NCBI GenBank assembly: GCA_910579995.1
Contig: CAJTWH010000024.1
Coordinates: 1-46,807 of the forward strand
DNA length: 46,807 nucleotides
Direction: 5' to 3'
Source: an uncultured Muribaculaceae bacterium
GTDB taxonomy: Bacteria; Bacteroidota; Bacteroidia; Bacteroidales; Muribaculaceae
Position 1 is the first letter of the stretch; every line of letters starts with the position of its first letter. This document shows positions 23,396 through 31,435 of this stretch, piece after piece. The notes under the pieces are model-generated. The model saw nothing but the letters and a program-made list of their open reading frames with translations, searched no databases and was not told the origin of the DNA. The position numbers were made by a program, and so were the translations under genes.

Positions 23396-23758
23396 GAGGC
23401 GTGCGAGAGCAAGCTCGTAGGCATTGACTGAAATTATCACCGATACTGCCGCCACAAGCAGCAAGCCGACAATGCGGAAATCAACAGCAAGTATGAAACG
23501 GCCGGCAATATCTATTGTCGACATCCACTCACCAAAGTATGGCATAAGCAAGGTAAGGAGTGAGCCTACTACGATTCCGACAGCGGCGGCGATGGCTACG
23601 GCTATGCGGTTGCGGCGGCGCAGTGAGATATTTTCTTGCTTTACCACTTCTATGGCGTCGAGGCTGCGTTGGAGTTGGGAAAGGAATGTGAAATCCGATG
23701 GCATTTCGGGATCGAATCTATTGAATATGTCTTTTAGTTGCTTGTCGTCCATAGTCAT
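23387..23758 (-). CDS. small two-helix membrane protein, putative anti-sigma factor
   Basis: The start is the ATG at 23756-23758, which overlaps the sigma factor stop (ATGA). Longer open sequence upstream is only another frame of the sigma gene. The product has 123 residues. A soluble N-terminal part (MTMDDKQLKDIFNRFDPEMPSDFTFLSQLQRSLD) is followed by an Arg-rich patch and two hydrophobic segments (IAVAIAAAVGIVVGSLLTLLM and IVGLLLVAAVSVIISVNAY). Position and topology fit a membrane-bound anti-sigma factor that holds the upstream ECF factor. No ZAS or FecR domain is visible, so this is inference from context. Confidence 0.6.
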   Translation of the reverse strand: MTMDDKQLKDIFNRFDPEMPSDFTFLSQLQRSLDAIEVVKQENISLRRRNRIAVAIAAAVGIVVGSLLTLLMPYFGEWMSTIDIAGRFILAVDFRIVGLLLVAAVSVIISVNAYELALARLKK

Positions 23759-24234
23759 TGTGGTGTTATAAGTCCGCGGAGATGGTTGCGACCGCGCGAG
23801 AGGTGTTGTTTGACGGCACTTTCGGAGGCGTCGACGATATCTGAAATTTCTTTGATTGAGTATCCCTGCAGATAATAGAGGAGCACAGATGTGCGCTCTT
23901 TTGGAGGGAGCTTGTCGAGGGCGGCGTAGAGTTCCTGATATCTGAACGAACCGTCGGCAGCGACGTCGGCAGAGATGTTGCCGGCAGTGTCGATTGAGTC
24001 GAAGGGCCGTGCAGAGCGGCGGTGATTTATAAATGTGTTGTAGCCGATACGATATAGCCATGCATTGAATTTGCTTTCATCCGAAAGCGAGTCGGCGGCG
24101 AGGTAAGCCTTGATATATGCTTCCTGCGCCACATCGTCGGCAAGCTGGGAGTCACCGCAACACAAGGCGGTCAGAAAGCGGCGGAACGCTCTCTGGCCGG
24201 CCTCGACATGAGCTGTGAATTGCCCGCGGGTCAT
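23755..24234 (-). CDS. ECF-type RNA polymerase sigma factor
   Basis: The protein is 159 residues. The sigma-2 region covers about residues 14-80 (ADDVAQEAYIKAYLAADSL, FNAWLYRIGYNTFINHRRS). The sigma-4 helix-turn-helix covers about 105-155 (LDKLPPKERTSVLLYYLQGYSIKEISDIVDASESAVKQHLSRGRNHLRGL). It lies three bases beyond the end of the upstream small membrane protein gene (24238) and overlaps the putative anti-sigma gene by ATGA. The three genes therefore form one operon, as is usual for a membrane-sensed ECF system. The regulon cannot be read from this window. Confidence 0.93.
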   Translation of the reverse strand: MTRGQFTAHVEAGQRAFRRFLTALCCGDSQLADDVAQEAYIKAYLAADSLSDESKFNAWLYRIGYNTFINHRRSARPFDSIDTAGNISADVAADGSFRYQELYAALDKLPPKERTSVLLYYLQGYSIKEISDIVDASESAVKQHLSRGRNHLRGLITPQ

Positions 24235-24237
24235 CTG

Positions 24238-24648
24238 CTATTCGGCTTGACGGGTTGGAATATCCTTGCGGGTCACGAAATATACTATCATATAGCTGAG
24301 CCCTACGGCGAAAGCTGCACCGCCAAAAATCAGGGGTACGGTTACGGGGTCGATTGTTGTTTCGCCGGTAGAGGCATAGTTGACAATGCCCACGATGATG
24401 AGAGCCAAGCCCGAGAATGTGAAGATACATCCGCGGAGGAGGCGGAGATTAAGAATCTCGCGGGGAGTCTTCTTGGGTTTTCTGAGCGACTCGGCGAGTT
24501 TGTCGGCGTCGAGGCTGTTGTTAGTCTCGATTGCCTTGATGAGAATCTGTGCGCGCTTGTTGTCGGCGTTCATCTTGGTAATGGCCGAGATAAGAACTAC
24601 AGCCATGGGAAGTAATGCACAAATGAAAATAGGAAGTAAATCGGGCAT
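24238..24648 (-). CDS. DUF6249-like small membrane protein
   Basis: This 136-residue protein has an N-terminal membrane helix (LLPIFICALLPMAVVLISAI), a charged middle part (NADNKRAQILIKAIETNN... LRKPKKTPREILN), and two further helices (CIFTFSGLALIIVGIVNY and VTVPLIFGGAAFAVGLSYMIVYF). The arrangement resembles DUF6249 proteins that often precede ECF sigma genes in Bacteroidetes. It is the first gene of the sigma operon, with the next start only four bases away. A 10-bp perfect palindrome GAGATATCTC lies at 24686-24695 in the upstream region; an operator role is possible but unsupported. Function is unknown. Confidence 0.7.
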   Translation of the reverse strand: MPDLLPIFICALLPMAVVLISAITKMNADNKRAQILIKAIETNNSLDADKLAESLRKPKKTPREILNLRLLRGCIFTFSGLALIIVGIVNYASTGETTIDPVTVPLIFGGAAFAVGLSYMIVYFVTRKDIPTRQAE

Positions 24649-24738
24649 GATGATCGTTTTTATGAGTTGTTGACAATGTTTTTTCGAGATATCTCAATTA
24701 TATGACACAGCCCGACAGGCAAAGGTGACATCAGCGTT

Positions 24739-24780
24739 AAAAAAAACAGACACCTGCATTTTTGAGGTGCAGATGTCTGT
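24739..24780 (-). terminator. terminator of the uronate operon (after kduI)
   Basis: ACAGACACCTGCA (24746-24758) and TGCAGATGTCTGT (24768-24780) pair with one wobble. On the minus strand the stem is followed by a run of T (plus-strand A tract 24739-24746). Confidence 0.9.
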
Positions 24781-24804
24781 CAAGATATTTAGCGAAATGA
24801 AATA

Positions 24805-25725
24805 TCAGCGCATTTCGAGATAAGTGATCTTATCCATGTCGCCATAGTCGAGGTTCTCGCCACCCATGCCCCAGATGAACATGTAGTTTGAAGTACCTGC
24901 GGCAGCGTGGATCGACCATTCGGGGTTCATCACGGCCTGACCTTCGTGGAGCCAGATAAGGCGGTTTTCCTGCGGCTCGCCGAAGAGGTGGCAGATAGCG
25001 TTGCCTTGGGGGATATTGAAGTAATAGTAAACTTCAACGCGACGGTCGTGGGTGTGTGCGGGCATGGTGTTCCATACCGAACCGGGCATGAGCTCAGTAA
25101 GACCCATCTGAAGCTGGCAGGGGCCTTCTTCGAGGACGTTGCTCACGATGAGCTGGTTGATGACGCGGTCGTTGCTCTCCTCCATCTTGCCGGCCTTGAT
25201 AACGTTGGCTTTGATAGAGCCTTTGCGGCCATCGATGGTGATGAGCTGGGTCTTGTAAGCCTTGTGGGCGGGGGTAGAGTTGAGGTAGAATTTGGCGGGG
25301 TTAGAGGCGTCTTTCGAGGCGAAAGTCACCACTTTGCTGCCGCGGCCTACATAGAGGGCGTCTTTGAAGTGGAGTTCATATTGCTTGCCGTCGACAGTGA
25401 CGATACCGTCGCCACCGGTGTTGATCACTCCGAGCTCGCGGCGCTCAAGGAAGTATTCAGCCTTGAGGGGGTCGATAGTCTCGAGGGTAACGGTCTGGCC
25501 TACGGGCACAACACCACCATAGACGAGGCGGTCGTACATAGAGTAGGTAAGGTTTACCTTGTTCTGCTCCATCACGGTGGGCATGAGGAAGCGTTTGCGG
25601 AGCTGGTCGGTGTCGTACTCCTTGAAATCTTCAGGATGAACGCCACGGAGGATAGAGTAAGATGTCTGGGCACCGGCAACGAGGGTCATAAGACCGAAAG
25701 CCAGAGCGAGAAAAGATTTCTTCAT
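24805..25725 (-). CDS. kduI: 5-dehydro-4-deoxy-D-glucuronate isomerase with signal peptide
   Basis: KduI converts 5-keto-4-deoxyuronate (from unsaturated uronates) to 2,5-diketo-3-deoxygluconate. The 306-residue product is 28 longer than the 278-residue E. coli enzyme, and the extra length is all N-terminal. MKKSFLALAFGLMTLVAGAQ is a good signal peptide with cleavage expected after Ala19. The metal ligands are complete: His224 and His226 in MPAHTHDRRVE, Glu231, and His273 in EWSIHAAAG. Each is offset by exactly 28 from the E. coli positions. It is the last gene of the kdu/kdg operon, 20 bp after eda. An exported location is odd because its partner enzymes KduD, KdgK and Eda look cytoplasmic. 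Confidence 0.93.
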   Translation of the reverse strand: MKKSFLALAFGLMTLVAGAQTSYSILRGVHPEDFKEYDTDQLRKRFLMPTVMEQNKVNLTYSMYDRLVYGGVVPVGQTVTLETIDPLKAEYFLERRELGVINTGGDGIVTVDGKQYELHFKDALYVGRGSKVVTFASKDASNPAKFYLNSTPAHKAYKTQLITIDGRKGSIKANVIKAGKMEESNDRVINQLIVSNVLEEGPCQLQMGLTELMPGSVWNTMPAHTHDRRVEVYYYFNIPQGNAICHLFGEPQENRLIWLHEGQAVMNPEWSIHAAAGTSNYMFIWGMGGENLDYGDMDKITYLEMR

Positions 25726-25745
25726 TATTATAATGGGTTATAAAA

Positions 25746-26411
25746 TTAGCGAACTTTGGCGATGATTTCGAAAGCTTCGCGGCATTTGTTTGTGATATAT
25801 GCCCAATCCTGAGCGGCTACCTTGTCTTTGGGGAAGAGCTTCGAGCCCATGCCTACGCAGTAAACGCCGGCCTTGAACCAAGCTGTGAGGTTTTCTTCGG
25901 TAGGCTCTACACCGCCGGTAACCATGAGTTTCGACCACGGCATGGGGGCGAGAAGACCTTTTACGAATTTTGCGCCGAGGACGTCGCCGGGGAATACCTT
26001 GCAGAGATCGCAACCGGTTTCCTGAGCTGCGCCCACTTCGCTGATAGTGCCGCAACCGGGGGTATAGGGCACGAGGCGACGATTGCAGATACGTGAGATT
26101 TCGGGGTTGAAGAGCGGGCCTACAACGAAGCATGCGCCGAGCTGGATGTAGAGAGCGGCTGTGGCGGGGTCAACAACAGAGCCAACGCCGAGAGCCATCT
26201 CGGGGCACTCTACGGCAGCGAATTTCACGAGCTCGCCGAAAATTTCGTGGGCGAAGTCGCCGCGGTTAGTAAACTCGAAAGCACGAACGCCGCCTTCATA
26301 GCAAGCTTTTACTACGGCTTTAGCAACCTCGAGGTCTTTGTGATAGAATACCGGCACCATTGGAGCGGCACCGATTTTGGCCAAAACGGCCTGTTTATCG
26401 AATTTTGCCAT
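25746..26411 (-). CDS. eda: 2-dehydro-3-deoxy-6-phosphogluconate aldolase
   Basis: Eda splits KDPG into pyruvate and glyceraldehyde-3-phosphate, the last step of the pathway encoded here. It is 221 residues. The Schiff-base Lys138 lies in CDLCKVFPGD and the catalytic Glu46 in RAFEFTNRG. The glycine-rich phosphate site includes VTGGVEPT, and VGSVVDPATA is also typical. It lies 113 bp after kdgK and 20 bp before kduI. The 113-bp gap is AT-rich and has a minus-strand TAAGTTTG (plus 26493-26500) that could be a weak internal promoter. Confidence 0.95.
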   Translation of the reverse strand: MAKFDKQAVLAKIGAAPMVPVFYHKDLEVAKAVVKACYEGGVRAFEFTNRGDFAHEIFGELVKFAAVECPEMALGVGSVVDPATAALYIQLGACFVVGPLFNPEISRICNRRLVPYTPGCGTISEVGAAQETGCDLCKVFPGDVLGAKFVKGLLAPMPWSKLMVTGGVEPTEENLTAWFKAGVYCVGMGSKLFPKDKVAAQDWAYITNKCREAFEIIAKVR

Positions 26412-26524
26412 TGTAATCTTATATATATTTTAAAAGCTTATAAGTCTAACGAATAACGACCTTTACTATTATATGAGTAAGTAATTATTAATCAAACTTA
26501 TAAACTTTTAAGGACTATTTGATA

Positions 26525-27544
26525 TTAACGCTGTACGCGACCGTTTGCGCTGCCGCCTGCGAGAGCTTCCACTTCAGCAACAGAAACGAGGTTGAAGTCG
26601 CCGTTGATGGTCTGTTTGAGAGCAGAAGCAGCCACTGCGAACTCGAGAGCCTCGCCTTGGGTGGGCTTGGTGAGGAGGCCGTGGATAAGGCCGCCTGAGA
26701 AGCTGTCGCCGCCGCCTACGCGGTCGATGATGGGGTTGATATCGTAGCGTTTGCTCTGGTAAAACTCTTTGCCGTCGTAGATCATGGCTTTCCAGCCGTT
26801 GTGTGTGGCAGAGAAAGATTCGCGGAGAGTAGAGACTACATATTTGAAGCCGAATTCTTTCATCATAGCCTCGAAGATACCCTTGTATCCTTCGGCGTCG
26901 GTGTTGCCGCCTTCTACGTCAGCGTCGGGTTTGAAGCCGAGGCAGAGTTCGGCGTCTTCCTCGTTGCCGATGCATACGTCAACATATTTCATGAGGGGAC
27001 GCATAATGCTCTGGGCTTTTTCTTTTGTCCAGAGTTTCTTGCGGAAGTTGAGGTCGACAGAGACAGTGACGCCATGACGCTTTGCAGCCTCGCAGGCAAG
27101 GCGTGTGAGCTCGGCAGCCTCGTCGCTGATAGCGGGGGTGATACCGCTCCAGTGGAACCAGTCGGCACCTTCCATGATAGCGTCAAAGTCGAAATCCTCG
27201 GGTTTTGCCTGAGCGATAGAAGAACCTGCGCGGTCGTAGATCACCTTAGAGGGACGCATTGAAGCGCCTGTCTCGCAGTAGTAGATACCAACGCGGTCGC
27301 CGCCACGGGCGATGTGGTCGGTGTGTACGCCATAACGACGGAGAGCGTTTACAGCAGCCTGACCGATTTCGTGGGTAGGAAGTTTGCTCACGAAGTAAGC
27401 GTCGTGTCCATAGTTGGCGCAGCTTACAGCAACATTGGCTTCGCCGCCACCCCAGATAACATCGAAATTGTCGACCTGCACGAAGCGTTTGCAGCCGGCA
27501 GGAGAAAGGCGGAGCATAATCTCGCCTAAAGTTATAACTTTCAT
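26525..27544 (-). CDS. kdgK: 2-keto-3-deoxygluconate kinase (PfkB family)
   Basis: KdgK phosphorylates 2-keto-3-deoxygluconate to KDPG with ATP. The 339-residue protein has the PfkB N-terminal glycine motif (VIWGGGEANVAVSCANYG), the substrate region, and the C-terminal signature DRVGGGDSFSGGLIHG with catalytic base Asp280. It is a little longer than the E. coli enzyme (about 309). The start ATG overlaps the EIIC stop by four bases (ATGA, 27541-27544), so transporter and kinase are coupled. This supports the idea that the transporter brings in ketodeoxygluconate or a precursor. Confidence 0.93.
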   Translation of the reverse strand: MKVITLGEIMLRLSPAGCKRFVQVDNFDVIWGGGEANVAVSCANYGHDAYFVSKLPTHEIGQAAVNALRRYGVHTDHIARGGDRVGIYYCETGASMRPSKVIYDRAGSSIAQAKPEDFDFDAIMEGADWFHWSGITPAISDEAAELTRLACEAAKRHGVTVSVDLNFRKKLWTKEKAQSIMRPLMKYVDVCIGNEEDAELCLGFKPDADVEGGNTDAEGYKGIFEAMMKEFGFKYVVSTLRESFSATHNGWKAMIYDGKEFYQSKRYDINPIIDRVGGGDSFSGGLIHGLLTKPTQGEALEFAVAASALKQTINGDFNLVSVAEVEALAGGSANGRVQR

Positions 27545-28965
27545 TCTTCTGATTGTATTTTCGTTGAGTTATGTTCGATCATTAATTTCTGATTGCGCAC
27601 GATGAGGATACGGTTCCAGATAGCGAGGCCAAGGGTGAGGAGGGCGAGGAATCCCGAGCCGATCCATTTGAGATAGTATGTGCACTGGTAGATAACCCAA
27701 GCCAATGGGCTTGAAGCGAAGTCGAGGGCGCCGCCTTCGAAGCCAGCGGGTATTACCACAGCGGCGTCGTCAGGGTGAGCCAAGGCTACGTCGTGGGCGG
27801 CCTGAGTGAATGCCGGGGCAAGGTTGGTGACCATGTAGAGACCCATGGTAAGGATTACGAGACCTACGATAAAGGTCTTGAACACATTACCTTTTGTATA
27901 GGGCAATACGAGGGGGAAGAGGTAGAACATGCCGGCAAGCGAGGCGAGGGGCAAGAACTGGTTGCCGGGAAGAATCACGGCAAGGAAAAGGGCGAAGGGG
28001 ATGAGGATAATCGACACCACAAGAGTAGTGGGGTGACCGATTACAAGAGCGGGGGTCATGCCGATGTTGAGACCGTCGGCACCTTTGAATTTGCGTGCGA
28101 TAAGGCTGCGGGTAGCCTCGCTGATAGGTTTGAGGCCTTCGATGAAGAGGACAGTGACGCGGGGGATAAGTTCCATCACAGCACCCATCTTGATACCGAG
28201 GCCGAGGATGTAGGGAATCTTATCGACGATTTCAGCAACAGAAGTGCAAGTGAGGCAACCGATTGCCACGCCTACGATCACACCCAAGAAGAGGGGCTCT
28301 CCGAGCAGACCGAATTTTTTCTTTAGGCCCTCGGCGTCAATCTCAAGCTTGTTCATGCCGGGGATTTTGTCGAGAAGCCAGTTGATAACGATTGCGAAAG
28401 GCACGAAACCGGCGCAGAAAGGCTGCGGAATCGAAATGCCATCCATATCTTTATAGAAGCGCTGGAATTTGAGGGCTGTCATGTCGGCGATCACAAGAGT
28501 GATGATGTAGCAGACGATAGCTGCAAAGAAGCCCCAAGCGAGAGAAGACGAAGCGAAGTAAACCACAGCACCGATGAAAGCGAAGTGCCAGTAGTTCCAG
28601 AGGTCGATATTTACAGTGCGTGTGGTTTTGGTGAGGAGCATAAGCAGGTTCACACCAAGGCAAACAGGGATTATGAAAGCTCCGACAGCGGTGTTGTAGG
28701 CCACCGAGGCAGCGGCGGGCCAACCCATGTCGAACACTCGCAGCTGCAGGCCGTAGATGTCTACCACGTCGTTGAGGGCGGGGCCCAGAGCCGAGGTAAG
28801 GAGGGCTGTCACGATTGACAGGCCGATGAAGCCTACACCTACTTTAAGACCGGACTTGAGAGCGTCGCCGAGTTTGATACCGATACATACACCGAGGATG
28901 GTGAAGATGATAGGCATCATCACGGCAGCACCAAGGCCTATTATATATTTAAAAACTTCTTCCAT
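27541..28965 (-). CDS. galactitol-type PTS EIIC-like permease without IIA/IIB partners
   Basis: This is an integral membrane transporter of 474 residues, counted from the ATG at 28965; an upstream TTG extension is not supported. It resembles the GatC family of PTS EIIC proteins (451 residues in E. coli): GAAVMMPIIFTILGVCIGIKLGDALKSGLKVGVGFIGL near the start, KMGAVMELIPRVTVLFIEGLKPISEATR, and GLNIGMTPALVIGHPTTLV. About ten membrane helices can be drawn. No EIIA, EIIB, HPr or EI gene is present in the window. It may work as a secondary transporter coupled to the KdgK kinase. The likely substrates are ketodeoxygluconate or a related uronate derivative. Confidence 0.88.
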   Translation of the reverse strand: MEEVFKYIIGLGAAVMMPIIFTILGVCIGIKLGDALKSGLKVGVGFIGLSIVTALLTSALGPALNDVVDIYGLQLRVFDMGWPAAASVAYNTAVGAFIIPVCLGVNLLMLLTKTTRTVNIDLWNYWHFAFIGAVVYFASSSLAWGFFAAIVCYIITLVIADMTALKFQRFYKDMDGISIPQPFCAGFVPFAIVINWLLDKIPGMNKLEIDAEGLKKKFGLLGEPLFLGVIVGVAIGCLTCTSVAEIVDKIPYILGLGIKMGAVMELIPRVTVLFIEGLKPISEATRSLIARKFKGADGLNIGMTPALVIGHPTTLVVSIILIPFALFLAVILPGNQFLPLASLAGMFYLFPLVLPYTKGNVFKTFIVGLVILTMGLYMVTNLAPAFTQAAHDVALAHPDDAAVVIPAGFEGGALDFASSPLAWVIYQCTYYLKWIGSGFLALLTLGLAIWNRILIVRNQKLMIEHNSTKIQSEE

Positions 28966-29007
28966 TAACGATAACGAGTGAGGATAAATGATTTCAGGCA
29001 ATCAAGG

Positions 29008-29035
29008 GGCAGGAATTTCCTGAAAAATCCCTGCC
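29008..29035 (-). other. hairpin in the kduD-EIIC spacer
   Basis: GGCAGGAATT (29008-29017) and AATCCCTGCC (29026-29035) pair with one mismatch around 8 nt. It lies just after the kduD stop inside the operon and has no T tract. It may tune transcript levels between the enzymes and the membrane protein. Confidence 0.45.
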
Positions 29036-29052
29036 GCCTTAGTTTGAGTTAC

Positions 29053-29847
29053 TTATTTGGGCTGTTTGCCGATATAAGCGAGAATACCGCCGTCAACGTA
29101 GAGTACGTGGCCGTTTACGAAGTTCGAAGCCTCAGAAGCGAGGAATACTGCCGGACCCATGAGGTCTTCGGGAGTGCCCCAGCGGCCTGCGGGAGTCTTG
29201 GCGATGATGAACTGGTCGAAGGGATGGCGGCTGCCGTCGGGCTGACGCTCGCGCAGCGGAGCTGTCTGGGGAGTTGCGATATAGCCCGGGCCGATACCGT
29301 TGCACTGGATGTTGTGCTCGCCATACTCAGAGCAGATGTTGCGGGTGAGCATTTTGAGGCCACCTTTGGCGGCAGCGTATGCGCTTACGGTCTCGCGGCC
29401 GAGCTCGCTCATCATAGAGCAGATGTTGATGATCTTGCCGTGACCTTTCTTGATCATGCCGGGGATAACGGCCTTTGCGCAGATGAAAGGAGCTACGAGG
29501 TCGATGTCTACAACCTTGCGGAAGTCTTCAACGTCCATCTCTTCCATGGGGATACGCTTGATGATACCTGCATTGTTTACGAGGATGTCGACACCGCCGA
29601 ATTTCTCTTCGATGTCGGCGATCATAGCCTTTACGCCTTCTTCGTCGGTGACGTCGCACATGTAGCCTGTGGCGTCGATACCGGCTTCTTTATAGTTGGC
29701 CACACCCATATCCATAGAGGCTTGGGTATTGCAGTTGAATACAATCTTAGCGCCAGCCTCGTGGAAAGCTTTGGCGATAGCGAAACCGATGCCATAGACA
29801 CCACCGGTAACGAGGGCTACTTTACCCTCAAGTGAGAAGTTTACCAT
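29053..29847 (-). CDS. kduD: 2-dehydro-3-deoxy-D-gluconate 5-dehydrogenase (SDR family)
   Basis: KduD reduces 2,5-diketo-3-deoxygluconate to 2-keto-3-deoxygluconate with NAD(P)H. I chose the ATG at 29847 (MVNFSLEGKVALVTGG), giving 264 residues; the upstream frame overlaps the previous gene. The Rossmann motif TGGVYGIG is at 14-21, NNAG at 91-94, and the catalytic Ser144, Tyr157 and Lys161 are in CSMMSELGRETVSAYAAAK. A family-typical loop with PLRERQPDGSRHPF is present. It is the second gene of the operon, 22 bp after the gltD-like gene. Confidence 0.93.
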   Translation of the reverse strand: MVNFSLEGKVALVTGGVYGIGFAIAKAFHEAGAKIVFNCNTQASMDMGVANYKEAGIDATGYMCDVTDEEGVKAMIADIEEKFGGVDILVNNAGIIKRIPMEEMDVEDFRKVVDIDLVAPFICAKAVIPGMIKKGHGKIINICSMMSELGRETVSAYAAAKGGLKMLTRNICSEYGEHNIQCNGIGPGYIATPQTAPLRERQPDGSRHPFDQFIIAKTPAGRWGTPEDLMGPAVFLASEASNFVNGHVLYVDGGILAYIGKQPK

Positions 29848-29869
29848 GATATTACTATATTTATACTTA

Positions 29870-31192
29870 TTAGTTATGTTCGTCAATTTTTTTCATGAGT
29901 TTCACGGCGTCGACATATTGCTCGATACCTTCGGCGACACGGCGGGCGTCCTGCATTGCATGCACAACGGTTGCGGGGCGTGCGGTGACGTCGCCGCCGG
30001 CGAAGACGCCTTTGCGCGTCGTCATGCCGTAGGGCTCGTCGCGGGTAATCACATATCGCTTGTCGTCGACGTCGATGCCGGTGGTTGTTGATACGATTCG
30101 GCTTGCGGGAGATGAGCCGACAGCGAAAATCACCTTTTCGGCAGGGAGGGGGTATTCACCGGTGGGGTCGGTGATCACAATACCGTTGACCTTGCCTTTT
30201 TCGTCGGCAAGAATTTCTTTCACAGAAGTTTCCCAGCGGAATTTCACTCCTTCTTCGACGGCGTCGTTATATTCGGCCATGAGGGCGCTCATGTGCTCGA
30301 TGGTGCGGTGGTAGAGGATAGTCACCTCGGCGGCGTCGAGACGCAGGGCTGTGCGGGCGGCGTCGATGGCGGTGTTGCCGCAACCGATTACAAACACACG
30401 GTCGCCCTGACGGATAGGCACCTCGTCGCGGGTGATGAGGCCTGAATTATAGAGGCTCACACGGCGCAGGAACCAAATAGCCTGACGGACAGCCTCGTAG
30501 TCGGCTCCGGGGATTGGCAGCTTGCGGGGCTTACCAGTGCCGGTGCCCATGAAAATGGCGTCGAAGCCTTGCTCGAAGAGCTGGTCGATATTGCAGTCTG
30601 GGCCGATGGTGACATTGCAGTGGATTGTCACGCCAAGCTCACAGATACGCTTGATCTCGCGGCGTACGACGGCTTTGGGGAGGCGGTATTCGGGAATACC
30701 GAACATGAGGACGCCGCCGGGTTCGGGCTCCATCTCGAAGATTTCGATTTCAAAGCCTTTGCGGGCGAGCTCGCCTGCTACGGTAAGGCCTGCGGGGCCG
30801 CTGCCGATCACAGCCACACGTCCGCGTGTCTTGGGCAGCAATTCGGGATGGGTGAGGTTCATGTCGCCGTCGAAGTCAGCGACAAAGCGCTCGAGCTCGC
30901 CGATACGGATGGGAGTGCTCTTTTTGCCCATAATGCAATTGCCTTCGCACTGACGCTCGTGAGCGCAGACACGACCGCAGACAGCAGGAAGATTGCTGCG
31001 GCGGTTGATAATGGCCATTGCATTGCCCATGTTTCCTTGCGAGAGCTCGTGAATCCAGTCGGGGATATCATTGCTCACCGGGCAACCCTTCTTGCACTGG
31101 GGCACCTTGCAGTGGAGACAGCGCTTGGCTTCGGCTATAGCCTCAACCATTGTGAAAGGCTTGGCTCCGGCTGTTTGAAATTGGTTTTCCAT
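29870..31192 (-). CDS. GltD-like NAD(P)-dependent oxidoreductase (glutamate synthase small-subunit family)
   Basis: The ATG at 31192 gives 440 residues (MENQFQTAGAKPFT). Two cysteine clusters for 4Fe-4S centres are seen: CLHCKVPQCKKGC at 25-37 and CGRVCAHERQCEGNC at 72-86. The FAD motif GSGPAG is at 130-135 and a second nucleotide motif VIGCGNTAIDAA near 265. C-terminal FAGGDVTARPATVVHAM closes the flavin site. No gltB follows, so it is not a normal glutamate synthase. It heads the kduD-EIIC-kdgK-eda-kduI operon under its own promoter. It may supply or balance NAD(P)H for KduD, or pair with a distant partner. The function is uncertain, while the family is clear. Confidence 0.88.
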   Translation of the reverse strand: MENQFQTAGAKPFTMVEAIAEAKRCLHCKVPQCKKGCPVSNDIPDWIHELSQGNMGNAMAIINRRSNLPAVCGRVCAHERQCEGNCIMGKKSTPIRIGELERFVADFDGDMNLTHPELLPKTRGRVAVIGSGPAGLTVAGELARKGFEIEIFEMEPEPGGVLMFGIPEYRLPKAVVRREIKRICELGVTIHCNVTIGPDCNIDQLFEQGFDAIFMGTGTGKPRKLPIPGADYEAVRQAIWFLRRVSLYNSGLITRDEVPIRQGDRVFVIGCGNTAIDAARTALRLDAAEVTILYHRTIEHMSALMAEYNDAVEEGVKFRWETSVKEILADEKGKVNGIVITDPTGEYPLPAEKVIFAVGSSPASRIVSTTTGIDVDDKRYVITRDEPYGMTTRKGVFAGGDVTARPATVVHAMQDARRVAEGIEQYVDAVKLMKKIDEHN

Positions 31193-31217
31193 CAATAATA
31201 TATTTTGCTTCAAGTGT

Positions 31218-31236
31218 CTTGCCCCGGGTGGGCAAG
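31218..31236 (-). promoter_or_regulatory. hairpin in the leader of the uronate operon
   Basis: CTTGCCC (31218-31224) and GGGCAAG (31230-31236) form a 7-bp perfect stem with a 5-nt loop, inside the 70-nt leader between the promoter and the ATG at 31192. It could be an operator or RNA element; no T tract follows. Confidence 0.4.
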
Positions 31237-31265
31237 CTTGAGATTATATGTTTCTATCCACATTG

Positions 31266-31297
31266 CAAATTTACTTCATTTTTTGGAAATATACAAA
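31266..31297 (-). promoter_or_regulatory. promoter of the uronate operon
   Basis: The minus strand carries TTTG (plus 31294-31297) and TAAATTTG (plus 31266-31273) separated by 20 bp. The start site would be near 31262. Confidence 0.7.
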
Positions 31298-31423
31298 ATG
31301 ATTTTTCTCTATCTTTGTGCACAATTCGCTCCAGAGGGTATCTTTACGGTTCACACAGGGGCAATTTTAAGTCAGAGGAGTACTCTATAATATTTTTTCA
31401 CAATACATGCGGCAAAAGATTCG

Positions 31424-31431
31424 TACCTTTG
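31424..31431 (+). promoter_or_regulatory. recD2 promoter -7 element
   Basis: TACCTTTG matches TAnnTTTG and lies only five bases before the GTG start of recD2. A second match, TATCTTTG at 31310-31317, lies further upstream with TTTG at 31282-31285, a spacing of 24 bp that is longer than usual. Confidence 0.5.
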
Positions 31432-31435
31432 CAGT

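Noticed and set aside
23759..24061. 100-codon N-terminal extension of the putative anti-sigma protein
   Set aside because: It is an alternative frame of the sigma factor gene; the ATG at 23758 overlapping the sigma stop is the likely start.
24686..24695. Palindrome GAGATATCTC upstream of the sigma operon
   Set aside because: It is too short and has no second copy; kept only as a note, not as an operator.
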